The notes: generated by a model not told the origin, from the sequence alone. 64,000 nucleotides of DNA from Xylanimonas oleitrophica (GCF_003244315.1 NZ_QKWH01000001.1:62001-126000), one strand, 5' to 3'. Counted from the stretch's first letter, positions 25,589 to 35,315 are shown. A program made the numbers and translations.

Positions 25589-26629
25589 ATGAAGGTCTTC
25601 AAGTTCTACGCCCCCGGCGACGTGCGGCTCGAGGACGCCCCCGAGCCCACCCCCGGCCCGGGCGAGATCAAGCTGCGCGTGCGCGCCACCTCCATGTGCG
25701 GCACCGACGTCAAGATCTCGACGTCCGGCCACCAGCGCATGGAGCCCGAGCGCGTCATGGGCCACGAGATCGCCGGCGAGATCGCCGAGCTCGGCGAGGG
25801 CGTGACCGGGTGGGCCGTGGGCGACCGCGTCCAGGTCATCGCCGCGATCCCGTGCGGCAAGTGCGACTGGTGCCAGGCCGGCATCCCCACGATCTGCCCC
25901 AACCAGCTCTCCATGGGCTACCAGTTCGACGGTGGTTTCGCGCCGTACATGATCGTGCCGCCGCAGGTCATGGCCGTGGACGGCCTGAACCGCATCCCCG
26001 ACGGCGTCGGCTTCGCCGAGGCGTCGGTGGCCGAGCCGTTCGCCTGCGCCATCAACGCCCAGGAGCTCATCGACACGCACGACGGCGACACCGTCGTGGT
26101 GGTCGGCTCCGGCCCCATCGGCTGCCTGCACGTGCGCCTGGCGCGCGCCCGCGGTGCCGCCAAGGTGTTCCTCGTCGAGCTGTCGCGCGAGCGCCTCGAC
26201 CTCGCGGCCGACGTCGTCAAGCCCGACGCCGCGATCTGCTCGGCCGAGACGGACCCGGTCGAGGCCGTGCGCGAGCTGACGGGCGGCCGTGGGGCCGACG
26301 TCGTCATCACCGCCGCGGCCTCGGGTGCCGCCCAGGAGCAGGGCCTGCAGATGCTCGCCCCGCGCGGCCGGATCAGCCTGTTCGGCGGCCTGCCCAAGGA
26401 CCGTCCGACGATCACGCTCGACTCCAACCTGGTGCACTACAAGGAGCTGAGCGTGTGGGGCGCGAACGGGTCGAGCCCCGACCACAACAAGAAGGCGCTG
26501 GCGCTCATCGCCGACGGCAGCGTCCCCGTCACCGACCTCATCACCCACCGGCTGCCGCTCGAGCGCGTGGCCGAGGGGCTCGACGTGGTGCGCGGCGGAA
26601 CCGGAATCAAGGTCACGATCGAGCCGTGA
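25589..26629 (+). CDS. Zinc-dependent polyol(-phosphate) dehydrogenase, MDR family
   Basis: The 346-residue medium-chain dehydrogenase has the catalytic zinc site (MCGTD, GHEIAGEIAELGEG), all four structural zinc cysteines in CGKCDWCQAGIPTIC, and the NAD-binding VVVVGSGPIGCLHVRLA. It probably oxidises the PTS product, for example mannitol-1-P or sorbitol-6-P to fructose-6-P, or an arabitol phosphate to xylulose-5-P. MDR enzymes with such roles include GatD and arabitol-phosphate dehydrogenase, whereas the usual mannitol-1-P dehydrogenase (MtlD) is of a different family and absent here. GGAG precedes the ATG. It sits between deoR and the EII gene. Confidence 0.82.
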   Translation: MKVFKFYAPGDVRLEDAPEPTPGPGEIKLRVRATSMCGTDVKISTSGHQRMEPERVMGHEIAGEIAELGEGVTGWAVGDRVQVIAAIPCGKCDWCQAGIPTICPNQLSMGYQFDGGFAPYMIVPPQVMAVDGLNRIPDGVGFAEASVAEPFACAINAQELIDTHDGDTVVVVGSGPIGCLHVRLARARGAAKVFLVELSRERLDLAADVVKPDAAICSAETDPVEAVRELTGGRGADVVITAAASGAAQEQGLQMLAPRGRISLFGGLPKDRPTITLDSNLVHYKELSVWGANGSSPDHNKKALALIADGSVPVTDLITHRLPLERVAEGLDVVRGGTGIKVTIEP

Positions 26630-26666
26630 GGCTCGGCGTCACCAGATCAACGACGATCGACGGAGC

Positions 26667-28298
26667 GTGAACGCAACGATGTCATCCACCACTGCCCCCG
26701 CCGCGGCGGGGGCCTCGATCAGCCGCGGGCGTGCTGCCCAGGTGCGGTTGCAGCGGTTCGGGTCCTTCCTCACCGCGATGATCATGCCGAACCTCCCGGC
26801 CTTCCTGGCCTGGGGGCTGATCACGGCGCTGTTCATCGGCACGGGCTGGCTCCCCAACCCCATCCTGGGCGGTTACGGCGACGCGAGCGTCGTCGGCTGG
26901 GAGGGCGCGGCCACCCAGCTTGCGATGGCCGACGACGGTACGACCTTCTCGCAGTACCTCGGCCTGGTCGGGCCGATGGTCACCTACCTGCTGCCGCTGC
27001 TCATCGCGAACGCGGGCGGCCGCCTGGTGCACGGCGAGCGCGGCGGTGTCGTGGGCACCATCGCGACGGTCGGCATGATCGCCGGCTCGACCGTGCCGAT
27101 GTTCCTGGGCGCCATGATCGTGGGCCCGCTCGCGGCCTGGGTCATGAAGAAGCTCGACGGGCTCTGGGAAGGCAAGATCAAGCCCGGCTTCGAGATGCTC
27201 GTCAACATGTTCTCGGCGGGCATCACGGGTGCCGCGCTGTCGGTGGCGGCGTTCTTCGGCATCGCGCCGGTCGTGACCCAGCTGAGCACGCTGCTCGGCA
27301 ACGTGGTGGCGTGGCTGGCCGACCACAGCCTGCTGCCGGTCATGAGCCTCATCGTCGAGCCGGCCAAGGTGCTGTTCCTCAACAACGCCATCGGCAACGG
27401 CGTGCTGGTGCCGCTCGGCGCGCAGCAGGTCACGGAGGCGGGCCACTCGCTGCTGTTCCTGGTCGAGGCCAACCCCGGCCCGGGCCTGGGCATCCTGCTG
27501 GCCTTCATGGTCTTCGGCGTGGGCGCGGCGCGCAGCACGGCGTCCGGCGCGGCCGTGATCCAGTTCGTGGGCGGCATCCACGAGGTCTACTTCCCGTTCG
27601 TGCTGATGAAGCCGATGCTCATCGTGGCCGCCATCCTCGGCGGGGCGACGGGCGTGGCCACCAACGCGCTGTTCGACAGCGGCCTGCGCGGCCCCGCGTC
27701 GCCCGGCAGCATCCTCGCGGTGCTGGCCGTCACGGCCCGCGGCAGCTATGTCGGCGTGATCCTGTCCGTGGTGCTCAGCTGCCTGGTCTCGTTCCTGGTG
27801 GCCTCGCTGATCCTGCGGGCGTCGCGGCGCCGTGACCTCGCGGCCGGCGAGAGCGGCGACCTCGACGCGGCGATCGCGCAGACCGAGGCGAACAAGGGCA
27901 AGAGCTCGGACGCGCTGGCGGCACTGCGCGGCGGCCCGGCTGCCGAGGCCGCGGGCGAGGCGCAGGCTGTGGTGGGAGGGTCCCGCCCGGTGCGCAGCAT
28001 CGTCTTCGCGTGCGACGCCGGCATGGGGTCGTCCGCGATGGGTGCGAGCGTGCTGCGTGACAAGCTCCGCAAGGCGGGCGTCGAGGGCGTGACCGTGGTC
28101 AACAAGGCGGTCGCGAACCTCGAGGACGACGTCGACCTGGTGATCAGCCAGCGCGAGCTGACCGAGCGCGCTCGGCTGCGCGCGCCCGGCGCCCGGCACC
28201 TGTCGGTCGACAACTTCATGAACAGCCCCGTGTACGACGAGGTCGTGCGCGAGGCCCAGGCGAACCGGCCCGAGGCCGGCCAGGAGGTGACGCAGTGA
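26667..28298 (+). CDS. mtlA: Mannitol-type PTS enzyme IICB
   Basis: The protein of about 540 residues is the membrane permease of a phosphotransferase system. The IIC domain (about 20-385) has eight or so hydrophobic segments, FLTAMIMPNLPAFLAWGLIT and the substrate-channel motif GGIHEVYFPFVLMKPML typical of the mannitol/fructitol family. After a polar linker, the IIB domain shows VFACDAGMGSSAMGASVLRD with the phospho-cysteine. IIA is a separate gene just downstream. GTG at 26667 is immediately after GGAG, which is too close; the ATG at 26679 may be the true start. Substrate is a hexitol or related polyol, not provable as mannitol. Confidence 0.88.
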   Translation: MNATMSSTTAPAAAGASISRGRAAQVRLQRFGSFLTAMIMPNLPAFLAWGLITALFIGTGWLPNPILGGYGDASVVGWEGAATQLAMADDGTTFSQYLGLVGPMVTYLLPLLIANAGGRLVHGERGGVVGTIATVGMIAGSTVPMFLGAMIVGPLAAWVMKKLDGLWEGKIKPGFEMLVNMFSAGITGAALSVAAFFGIAPVVTQLSTLLGNVVAWLADHSLLPVMSLIVEPAKVLFLNNAIGNGVLVPLGAQQVTEAGHSLLFLVEANPGPGLGILLAFMVFGVGAARSTASGAAVIQFVGGIHEVYFPFVLMKPMLIVAAILGGATGVATNALFDSGLRGPASPGSILAVLAVTARGSYVGVILSVVLSCLVSFLVASLILRASRRRDLAAGESGDLDAAIAQTEANKGKSSDALAALRGGPAAEAAGEAQAVVGGSRPVRSIVFACDAGMGSSAMGASVLRDKLRKAGVEGVTVVNKAVANLEDDVDLVISQRELTERARLRAPGARHLSVDNFMNSPVYDEVVREAQANRPEAGQEVTQ

Positions 28299-28729
28299 CC
28301 GAGGTGCTGACCCGCGACCTGGTGGTCGTGCCCGGCGAGGCACGGACGAGGGACGAGGCGATCCGCGAGGCCGGCGAGCTGCTCGTCGGTGCCGGGGCCG
28401 TCACGCCCGCCTACGTCGACGCGATGCTCGAGCGGGAGAGCACGGTGTCCACCTTCATGGGCAACGGGCTCGCGATCCCGCACGGCACCAACGAGGCCAA
28501 GGCGGAGATCTCCCGGTCGGCCGTGTGCCTGGTGCGCTACGACGAGCCGATCGACTGGGGCGGCAGCCCCGTGCGCGTCGTGGTCGGCATCGCCGGCCAG
28601 GGCGACTCCCACCTGGAGATCTTGGGGCGCATCGCCGTCCTGTTCTCCGACGAGGCGGCGGCCCGGAGCGTGCTCGAGGCCCCGGACGCCGACGCCGTCT
28701 ACACGATCCTCGGGCAGGTCAACGCCTGA
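28295..28729 (+). CDS. mtlF: Mannitol-type PTS enzyme IIA
   Basis: The 144-residue cytoplasmic protein passes phosphate from HPr to the IIB domain. The phosphorylated histidine is in MGNGLAIPHGTNEAKAEI, the hallmark of IIA(Mtl/Fru). GGAGGTGACGCA precedes the GTG start, which overlaps the IICB stop (GTGA). The pfkB start overlaps its own TGA by one base, so the four genes from mtlA to ptsH are translationally coupled. Confidence 0.93.
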   Translation: MTEVLTRDLVVVPGEARTRDEAIREAGELLVGAGAVTPAYVDAMLERESTVSTFMGNGLAIPHGTNEAKAEISRSAVCLVRYDEPIDWGGSPVRVVVGIAGQGDSHLEILGRIAVLFSDEAAARSVLEAPDADAVYTILGQVNA

Positions 28730-29748
28730 TGATCGTCACCGTCACCCCGAACCCGAGCCTGGACCGCACCTTCGACGTCGGCGCCCTGCACGTCGGCGAG
28801 GTCAACCGGGCGCTGGACACGCACGTGCACCCCGGAGGGAAAGGGATCAACGTCTCGCGCGCCCTCGCCCGGCACGGGGTCGCCACCCGGGCCGTGCTGC
28901 CCACGGGCGGGGCCGACGGCGTGGAGCTGGCTCACCTCCTGGGTGGGCTCGGGATCGCCTCGCGTGCCGTGCCGGTGCGCGAGGCGACCCGCAGCAACGT
29001 GGCCGTCGTCGACGCGGCGGGCACGACCACGAAGGTGAACGCGGCGGGCCCGGCGCTCGACCCGGCAGAGGCTGCCGCGCTGGTCGCGGCGGTCGAGGCG
29101 GAGCTGGAGGCGGGCGCGGCATGGCTCGTGCTGGCCGGCAGCCTGCCGCGGGCAGGCGGCGACGACCTGTACCTGCGGTTGATCGACGCCGCGGGTGCCC
29201 GTGGGGTGCCCGCGGCGGTCGACGCCTCCGGCGCGGCGCTGCACGCCGTCGCCGACCACGGGGGCGCGGCGCTGCTCAAGCCCAACCTCGAGGAGCTCGA
29301 GGACCTGCTGGGTGCGGCACCGCGCACCGTCGGCGAGATCGTCGACGGTGCGCGGGCCGTGCTCGCCCGGGGGCACGGGCAGGCGCTCGTGTCGCTGGGG
29401 GCCGACGGTGCGCTTCTGGTCACGCCCGACGCGTGCTGGTGGGCGGGCGGCCCGCCGCTCGTGCCGCGCAGCACCGTGGGAGCGGGCGACTGCACCCTCG
29501 CCGGGTTCCTCGCGGCCCACGGTGACGTCCTCGAGCGGCTGCGGACCGCGGTCGCGTGGGGCCGGGCGGCCGTGGCGCTGCCGGGGAGCGCGGCGCCGGG
29601 CCCCGAGGACGTCGACCTGACCGCCGTCCGCGCGGTGGCCGAGCCGCCCGCGCACCTGCACCCCGCCGAGCTCCTGGAGCTCGCCGACCAGGCCCCGGCA
29701 GGCACCGTCTCCCGCCCGGGCACCACCCCGACCCATCCCCGACCGTAG
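28729..29748 (+). CDS. fruK: 1-phosphofructokinase-type PfkB kinase
   Basis: The 339-residue ribokinase-fold enzyme has MIVTVTPNPSLDRTFDVG at its start, HVHPGGKGINVSRALARHG in the substrate site, KPNLEELEDLLG and the catalytic STVGAGDCTLAGFLAAH with the base aspartate. This is the FruK/LacC/PfkB-2 subgroup, which phosphorylates fructose-1-P, tagatose-6-P or fructose-6-P to the bisphosphate. Which one depends on the unknown PTS sugar. The C-terminal 30 residues are a Pro/Thr-rich tail. It lies between EIIA and HPr. Confidence 0.87.
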   Translation: MIVTVTPNPSLDRTFDVGALHVGEVNRALDTHVHPGGKGINVSRALARHGVATRAVLPTGGADGVELAHLLGGLGIASRAVPVREATRSNVAVVDAAGTTTKVNAAGPALDPAEAAALVAAVEAELEAGAAWLVLAGSLPRAGGDDLYLRLIDAAGARGVPAAVDASGAALHAVADHGGAALLKPNLEELEDLLGAAPRTVGEIVDGARAVLARGHGQALVSLGADGALLVTPDACWWAGGPPLVPRSTVGAGDCTLAGFLAAHGDVLERLRTAVAWGRAAVALPGSAAPGPEDVDLTAVRAVAEPPAHLHPAELLELADQAPAGTVSRPGTTPTHPRP

Positions 29749-29757
29749 GAGACACCG

Positions 29758-30069
29758 ATGTCCCAGCGCACCGCCGTCGTCGCGTCGCTGCAGGGCCTGC
29801 ACGCCCGCCCCGCCGCACTGTTCACCCAGGCCGTCGCGGCCACGGGCGTGCCCGTCACGATCGCCAAGGGCGACGGCGCGCCGGTCGACGCCGCCAGCAC
29901 CCTGCTGGTCATGACGCTCGGCGCCCGGCTGGGCGACGAGGTCACCCTCGCCTGCGAGGACGAGGGCGTGCTGGAGGACCTGGCCCGCCTCATCGAGACG
30001 GACCTCGACGCGCCGGACGCGGGCGCCGCGGCCGGCACCGCCGCCCCCGCGCAGGAGGCGACCTCGTGA
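29758..30069 (+). CDS. ptsH: Phosphocarrier protein HPr
   Basis: The 103-residue protein carries phosphate from enzyme I to EIIA. GLHARPAALFTQAVAA contains the active-site histidine (about residue 19). The regulatory serine region is VDAASTLLVMTLGARLGDEV, where the usual serine is in AASTLL; Gram-positive-type HPr kinase control cannot be assumed in actinobacteria. An Ala-rich tail follows the fold. GTAGGAGACACC precedes the ATG. Its stop overlaps the ptsI GTG. Confidence 0.95.
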   Translation: MSQRTAVVASLQGLHARPAALFTQAVAATGVPVTIAKGDGAPVDAASTLLVMTLGARLGDEVTLACEDEGVLEDLARLIETDLDAPDAGAAAGTAAPAQEATS

Positions 30070-31766
30070 CCGTCGACGCCGGTCCGACCACCTTCCAGGG
30101 CGTCGGCGTGGGGCGCGGCATGGTCGTGGGCCCGGTCGCCAAGGCGCACCCGTCCCCGGCCGTGCCGTCCGACGGCGGCCCGGGTGACGCCGAGGCGCTG
30201 CGCGCGGCGTTCGCCGCGGTGGCCGCGACGCTCCAGGAGCGTGCGGGGGCGGCCGAGGGCGCCATCGCCGAGGTGCTCGCCGCGACGGCCCAGATCGCCC
30301 AGGACCCGGCTCTGCTGGCGGACGCCGAGCAGCGCGTGGCCGCGGGGGAGAGCCCCGCCCAGGCCGTGGACCGTGCGGTCGACCGCTTCGCCGAGATGTT
30401 CCGCGCCGCGGGCGGGTACCTGGCCGAACGGGTGACCGACCTGCGCTCGGTGCGCGACCGCGTCCTCGCCCTCCTGCTGGGGCTTCCCGAGCCGGGCGTG
30501 CCTGCGCTGGAGGTGCCCAGCGTCGTCGTCGCCGAGGACCTGTCGCCCGCGGACACCGCGGCGCTCGAGGTGGACAAGGTGCTGGCCATCGTCACCGAGC
30601 ACGGCGGGCCCACCGGGCACACCGCGATCATCGCGGGCCAGCTCGGGCTGCCCTGCGTGGTGCGCACCACCGGGGTCATGGAGGTCGAGGCGGGCCGCGA
30701 GGTGGCGGTCGACGCCGCGACGGGCACCGTCGTCGTCGACCCCGCCGAGGAACTGCGCGCCCAGGCACGCGAGCGCGCCCGCGTGCAGGAGGAGCTGGAG
30801 GGGGACACCGCCCCGGGTTCCACCGCGGACGGGCACGCCGTCGCGCTGCTCGCCAACATCGGCACGGCGGCCGACGCCGGCCGCGCCGCCGCGACCCCGG
30901 CCGAGGGCGTGGGGCTCTTCCGCACGGAGGTGCTGTTCCTGGAGCGGTCCTCGGCCCCCACGCTCGAGGAGCAGACCGCCGTCTACGCCGAGGTGCTCGG
31001 TGCGTTCGCCGGCCGCGGCGGTGGCGACAAGGTGGTGGTGCGCACGCTGGACGCGGGCGCCGACAAGCCGCTCGCGTTCGTCACCCAGCCCGGTGAGGAG
31101 AACCCCGCCCTGGGCGTGCGCGGCTACCGGCTGGTGCGGCGCGAGCCGGAGCTGCTGCGCACCCAGCTCGCCGCGCTGGCGCAGGCGGCGAAGGACACGG
31201 GCACCAGCCCGTGGGTCATGGCTCCGATGATCGCCACCGCCCAGGAGGCCGCCGACTTCGCCGCGCTCGCTCACGAGGTGGGGCTCACCGAGCCGTGCAA
31301 GGTGGGTGTCATGGTGGAGGTGCCGTCGGCGGCGCTGCGGGCCGCGGACCTGCTGCGTCACGTCGACTTCGTGTCGCTCGGCACCAACGACCTGGCCCAG
31401 TACACGATGGCCACCGACCGTCTGCGCGGGTCGCTCGCGGACCTGCTCGACCCGTGGCAGCCCGCGGTGCTCGACCTCGTGGCCGCCACCGCGCGGGCGG
31501 GCGCGGAGCTGGGCAAGCCCGTCGGGGTGTGCGGCGAGTCCGCCGCCGACCCCCTGATGGCACTGGTGCTGGCGGGCCTGGGCATCACCAGCCTGTCCAT
31601 GAGCCCGGGTGCCCTGCCCGCCGTGCGGCACCTGCTGCGGCGTCACGACCTGGACACGTGCCGGGCCGCGGCGGACGCCGCCCTGGCCGCGACGTCGGCG
31701 TCCGAGGCGCGCGAGGCGGTGCGGGCGCTCGTCGACCCGGCCGTGCGCGACGCCCTCGCCCTCTAG
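30066..31766 (+). CDS. ptsI: PTS enzyme I (phosphoenolpyruvate-protein phosphotransferase)
   Basis: The 566-residue enzyme starts all PTS transport by moving phosphate from PEP to HPr. The phospho-histidine is in ITEHGGPTGHTAIIAGQLGL-like VTEHGGPTGHTAIIAG. The PEP-binding barrel shows GVGLFRTEVLFLE, DKPLAFVTQPGEENPALGVR-region residues, MVEVPSAAL, SLGTNDLAQYTMATDR and VCGESAADPL with the catalytic cysteine. Having the general PTS proteins inside a sugar operon suggests that this may be the main PTS of the cell and is induced with its substrate. A 20-bp hairpin follows. Confidence 0.96.
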   Translation: MTVDAGPTTFQGVGVGRGMVVGPVAKAHPSPAVPSDGGPGDAEALRAAFAAVAATLQERAGAAEGAIAEVLAATAQIAQDPALLADAEQRVAAGESPAQAVDRAVDRFAEMFRAAGGYLAERVTDLRSVRDRVLALLLGLPEPGVPALEVPSVVVAEDLSPADTAALEVDKVLAIVTEHGGPTGHTAIIAGQLGLPCVVRTTGVMEVEAGREVAVDAATGTVVVDPAEELRAQARERARVQEELEGDTAPGSTADGHAVALLANIGTAADAGRAAATPAEGVGLFRTEVLFLERSSAPTLEEQTAVYAEVLGAFAGRGGGDKVVVRTLDAGADKPLAFVTQPGEENPALGVRGYRLVRREPELLRTQLAALAQAAKDTGTSPWVMAPMIATAQEAADFAALAHEVGLTEPCKVGVMVEVPSAALRAADLLRHVDFVSLGTNDLAQYTMATDRLRGSLADLLDPWQPAVLDLVAATARAGAELGKPVGVCGESAADPLMALVLAGLGITSLSMSPGALPAVRHLLRRHDLDTCRAAADAALAATSASEAREAVRALVDPAVRDALAL

Positions 31767-31783
31767 ACACACCGTCGCAGGTG

Positions 31784-31825
31784 CAGTCGTGGCCCGGTTC
31801 CGCACGCGGAACCGGGCCACGACTG
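31784..31825. terminator. 20-bp perfect hairpin between ptsI and ackA
   Basis: CAGTCGTGGCCCGGTTCCGC (31784-31803) pairs perfectly with 31806-31825 over an AC loop; it separates two convergent operons. Confidence 0.85.
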
Positions 31826-31839
31826 TCACGGCACAGGGA

Positions 31840-33093
31840 TCAGGTGCGCGCCGTCTCCACCGCCTCGACGCACTGGCGGGCGATCGCCAGCTCCTCCATC
31901 GTGGGCACCACCATCACCAGCGTCTTGGTCCACTCCGGCGAGATGATCCGCGGGTCGTCGCTGCGGGCCTCGTTGCGGTCCTCGTCGATCGCGATGCCGA
32001 ACGGCTCGAGGCCGTCGATCACCGCTGTGCGCGTCAGGGCGTCGTTCTCGCCGATGCCCGCCGTGAACGCGATGACGTCGACCCGGCCCAGCAGCGCCGC
32101 GTACGCACCGATGTACTTCTTGATGCGGTGCACGTACACCGAGAAGGCCAGGTTTGCGTCCGGGTCGCCCTCGTCGACCATGCGGTGCAGCTCGCGCATG
32201 TCGTTCTCGCCCGCCAGGCCCTTGAGCCCCGAGCGCTTGTTCAGCAGGTCGTCGATCTCGTCGATGCTCATGCCCGCGTTGCGCGCCAGGTGGAACACCA
32301 CGGCCGGGTCGACGTCGCCCGAGCGCGTGCCCATCACCAGACCCTCGAGCGGGGTCAGGCCCATCGACGTCTCGATCGGCACGCCGCCCTTGACCGCGGA
32401 GACCGACGCCCCGTTGCCCAGGTGCAGGACGATCGAGTTGAGGTCCTGCACCCGGCGGCCCAGCACCCGGGCGATCTTGCCGGCCACGTACTGGTGGCTG
32501 GTGCCGTGGGCGCCGTAGCGGCGCACCGCGTACCGGTCGGCCACGTCCCGGTCGATCGCGTACGTGTACGCCTCCGGCGGCAGGTCCTGGAAGAACGCCG
32601 TGTCGAACACGGCGACGTGCGGCACGTCGCCCAGCAGCTGCCGGGCGACCCGGATGCCCTGGATGTTGGCCGGGTTGTGCAGCGGTGCCAGCGGCACCAG
32701 CGACTCCATCTTCTCCAGCGCCTCGTCGTCCACGATCACGGGGCCGGAGAACAGCTCGCCGCCCTGCACCACGCGGTGCCCGACGGCGTAGATGCCGGCC
32801 TCCGACAGCCGCGGCCCGATCTCCTCGAACAGGCCGAGGGCGACCTCCAGGGCCGCGCCGTGGTCGGCCACCGGCTGCTCGCGGCGCGTGGTGTTGCCGG
32901 CGAACTTGTGCGTCACGATGCCCGAGGACTCGCCGATCCGCTCGATCGTGCCCTTGGCGATCGCCTCACCGCCCACCGGGTTGACGAGCTGGTACTTGAG
33001 CGACGACGAGCCCGAGTTCAGCACGAGGACGGAGCCGTGGGCGCCGTACGCGCTGTAAGGGTTGGGGCGCTCGGCGTCGGGGATGATGCTCAC
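31840..33093 (-). CDS. ackA: Acetate kinase
   Basis: The 417-residue enzyme converts acetyl phosphate and ADP to acetate and ATP. VLVLNSGSSSLKYQLVN is the first ASKHA phosphate motif, GHRVVQGGELFSGP and FHLARNAGMSIDEID are conserved, and VFDTAFFQDLPPEAYTYAID and HGTSHQYVA form the active site. The C-terminal FTAGIGENDALTR is the second nucleotide motif. A GTG start at 33093 is supported by AGGAG. pta ends 26 bases upstream, so the pair forms an operon. Confidence 0.96.
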   Translation of the reverse strand: MSIIPDAERPNPYSAYGAHGSVLVLNSGSSSLKYQLVNPVGGEAIAKGTIERIGESSGIVTHKFAGNTTRREQPVADHGAALEVALGLFEEIGPRLSEAGIYAVGHRVVQGGELFSGPVIVDDEALEKMESLVPLAPLHNPANIQGIRVARQLLGDVPHVAVFDTAFFQDLPPEAYTYAIDRDVADRYAVRRYGAHGTSHQYVAGKIARVLGRRVQDLNSIVLHLGNGASVSAVKGGVPIETSMGLTPLEGLVMGTRSGDVDPAVVFHLARNAGMSIDEIDDLLNKRSGLKGLAGENDMRELHRMVDEGDPDANLAFSVYVHRIKKYIGAYAALLGRVDVIAFTAGIGENDALTRTAVIDGLEPFGIAIDEDRNEARSDDPRIISPEWTKTLVMVVPTMEELAIARQCVEAVETART

Positions 33094-33119
33094 GAGGTTC
33101 TGCTCCTGTTCCGGGGCGC

Positions 33120-35213
33120 TCAGGCCGGCTGCTGGGCCTGGATGGCCGTGATGGCGACGGTGTTGACGATGTCCTGCACGAGCGCGCCGCGCGACAGGTC
33201 GTTGACGGGCTTGTTCAGGCCCTGCAGCACCGGGCCGACGGCGACCGCTCCCGCCGAGCGCTGCACGGCCTTGTACGTGTTGTTGCCCGTGTTCAGGTCG
33301 GGGAACACGAACACCGTGGCCCGCCCCGCCACCGAGGACTCCGGCAGCTTGGACGCCGCCACCGACGCGTCCACCGCGGCGTCGTACTGGATGGGGCCCT
33401 CCACCGACAGGTCCGGGCGGCGCTCGCGGACCACCGCGGTGGCCGCACGGACCTTGTCCACGCCCGAGCCGGAGCCCGACTCGCCCGTGGAGTAGGACAG
33501 CATGGCGATGCGCGGCTCGACGCCGAACTGCGCGGCGGTGGCCGCCGAGCTGATCGCGACGTCGGCGAGCTGCTCCGTGGTGGGGTCGGGGATGACGGCG
33601 CAGTCGCCGTAGACCAGCACCCGGTCCTCGAGGCACATGAGGAACACCGACGAGACGCTGGAGATGCCGGGCGCCGTCTTGATGATCTCGAACGACGGCC
33701 GGATGGTGTGCGCCGTGGTGTGGGCGGCGCCCGAGACCATCCCGTGGGCCAGGCCCAGGTGCACCATCATCGTGCCGAAGTAGGAGACGTCGGTGACGAT
33801 CTCCCGGGCCCGCTCCACGGTCATGCCCTTGTGGGAGCGGAGCCGCGTGTACTCCTCGGCGAACAGCTCCACGTGCTCCGGGTCGTGCGGGGAGAGCACC
33901 TGGGCGGAAGCGATGTCCAGGCCGAGCTCGGCGGCGCGGGCCCGCACCGACGTCTCGTCGCCGAGGATCGTGAGGTCGGCGATGCCGCGGGCCAGCACCG
34001 TCGAGGCTGCGCGCAGGATGCGGTCGTCGTCGCCCTCGGGCAGCACCACGCGGCGGCGGTCGGCCCGGGCCCGCTCGATGAGCTCGTACTCGAACATCAG
34101 CGGGGTGACGACCTCGGGGCGGGGCACGTCGAGGCGGGCGAGCAGCTCGGCGCCGTCCACGTTCTTCTCGAACAGCGCCCGGGCGACGTCGATCTTGCGG
34201 GTCGAGGTCACGGTGACCTTGCCGCGCGTCTTGGCCGCGGCGCGGGCGGCAGGGTAGGTGTCGCGCTGCGTGGAGATCACGGGCACGTGCGGGTCCAGCG
34301 CGCGGACCAGGTCGCCGAGGGTGCCCTCGGGCGTGTACCCGCCGGTGAGGATGATGCCGGCGAGCGACGGGAAGGTGGGGGCGCTCTGGGCCGCGAGCAG
34401 GCCCAGCAGCACGTCGGTGCGGTCGCCGGGCGTGATGACGACGGCGCCGTCGGACACGTGCTCGAGCAGGTGCGCCAGCGACATGGCGCCGATGAGCACG
34501 TCGAGCGCCTCGCGGCCCATGAGCTGGGGGTCGCCCAGCAGCAGCTCGCCCTCGACGGCCTCCCGCAGCTGCGCCACCGTGGGGGCCTGGAGGAAGCTCT
34601 CCTCGGGGACCACCCACAGCGGCAGCGTGGTGTCGGCGTTGAGCGCCTCCACGGGGGCGGGGAGCTCGCCGTCGTACCTGTTGACGACGACGCCGACCGG
34701 CTGGGCGTGGTTGGCGCGCAGCTCGCCGAGCGACAGGGCGGCCAGCGCCCGCGTCTCCTCCGTGCTGCGGCCCTGCGCGGAGACCACCAGCAGCACGGGT
34801 GCGCCGAGGTTGGCGGCCACCTTGGCGTTGAAGGCGAGCTCGGTGGGGCCGGAGACGTCGGTGTAGTCGGTGCCCAGCACCACCACGGCGTCGCAGCGGT
34901 CCGCGACCTCGTGGTAGCGGGCCACGATGCGGCTCATGGCCGCCTCGGGGTCCGCGTGGATCTCGTCGTAGGTGATGCCCACCGACTCGTCGTACGTCAG
35001 GTCGACGCCGTCGTGGTCCAGCAGCATCTCCAGCACGTGGTCGCGCTGCGTGGCGGCGTCGCCCACGGGCTGGGAGGGCACCCGGGAGACAGGACGGAAC
35101 ACCCCCACCCGCTGGCCCTGGCGTACGAGCAGGTCGATGACGCCCAGGGCGACCGTCGACTTTCCGGAGTCTCCTTCGGGGGAGGCGATGACGATGCTGC
35201 GGGTCGCCGTCAT
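33120..35213 (-). CDS. pta: Phosphate acetyltransferase
   Basis: The 697-residue enzyme interconverts acetyl-CoA and acetyl phosphate. It is the long, three-part form: an N-terminal P-loop domain (SIVIASPEGDSGKSTVALGV), a DRTGG-like regulatory domain (about 215-330) and the C-terminal PTA_PTB catalytic domain (RVVLPEGDDDRILRAA, GMVSGAAHTTAHTIRPSFEI, LNTGNNTYKAVQRSAGAVA). With Xfp, which makes acetyl phosphate, the Pta-AckA pair can yield ATP plus acetate, or acetyl-CoA for biosynthesis. A hairpin separates it from xfp upstream. Confidence 0.95.
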   Translation of the reverse strand: MTATRSIVIASPEGDSGKSTVALGVIDLLVRQGQRVGVFRPVSRVPSQPVGDAATQRDHVLEMLLDHDGVDLTYDESVGITYDEIHADPEAAMSRIVARYHEVADRCDAVVVLGTDYTDVSGPTELAFNAKVAANLGAPVLLVVSAQGRSTEETRALAALSLGELRANHAQPVGVVVNRYDGELPAPVEALNADTTLPLWVVPEESFLQAPTVAQLREAVEGELLLGDPQLMGREALDVLIGAMSLAHLLEHVSDGAVVITPGDRTDVLLGLLAAQSAPTFPSLAGIILTGGYTPEGTLGDLVRALDPHVPVISTQRDTYPAARAAAKTRGKVTVTSTRKIDVARALFEKNVDGAELLARLDVPRPEVVTPLMFEYELIERARADRRRVVLPEGDDDRILRAASTVLARGIADLTILGDETSVRARAAELGLDIASAQVLSPHDPEHVELFAEEYTRLRSHKGMTVERAREIVTDVSYFGTMMVHLGLAHGMVSGAAHTTAHTIRPSFEIIKTAPGISSVSSVFLMCLEDRVLVYGDCAVIPDPTTEQLADVAISSAATAAQFGVEPRIAMLSYSTGESGSGSGVDKVRAATAVVRERRPDLSVEGPIQYDAAVDASVAASKLPESSVAGRATVFVFPDLNTGNNTYKAVQRSAGAVAVGPVLQGLNKPVNDLSRGALVQDIVNTVAITAIQAQQPA

Positions 35214-35274
35214 GGCGTGGTGCTCCTCGGTTCTCTCGGGGTGCCGGGCGCATCGTGGCGCGCCCGGCAGTGGC

Positions 35275-35305
35275 GAGCCCGGCCGGGGGTCCCCCGGCCG
35301 GGCTC
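35275..35305 (-). terminator. 15-bp hairpin between xfp and pta
   Basis: GAGCCCGGCCGGGGG (35275-35289) pairs with 35291-35305 around a single T. It lies downstream of xfp, suggesting attenuation or a separate pta-ackA promoter. Confidence 0.65.
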
Positions 35306-35315
35306 TGGCAGGGCC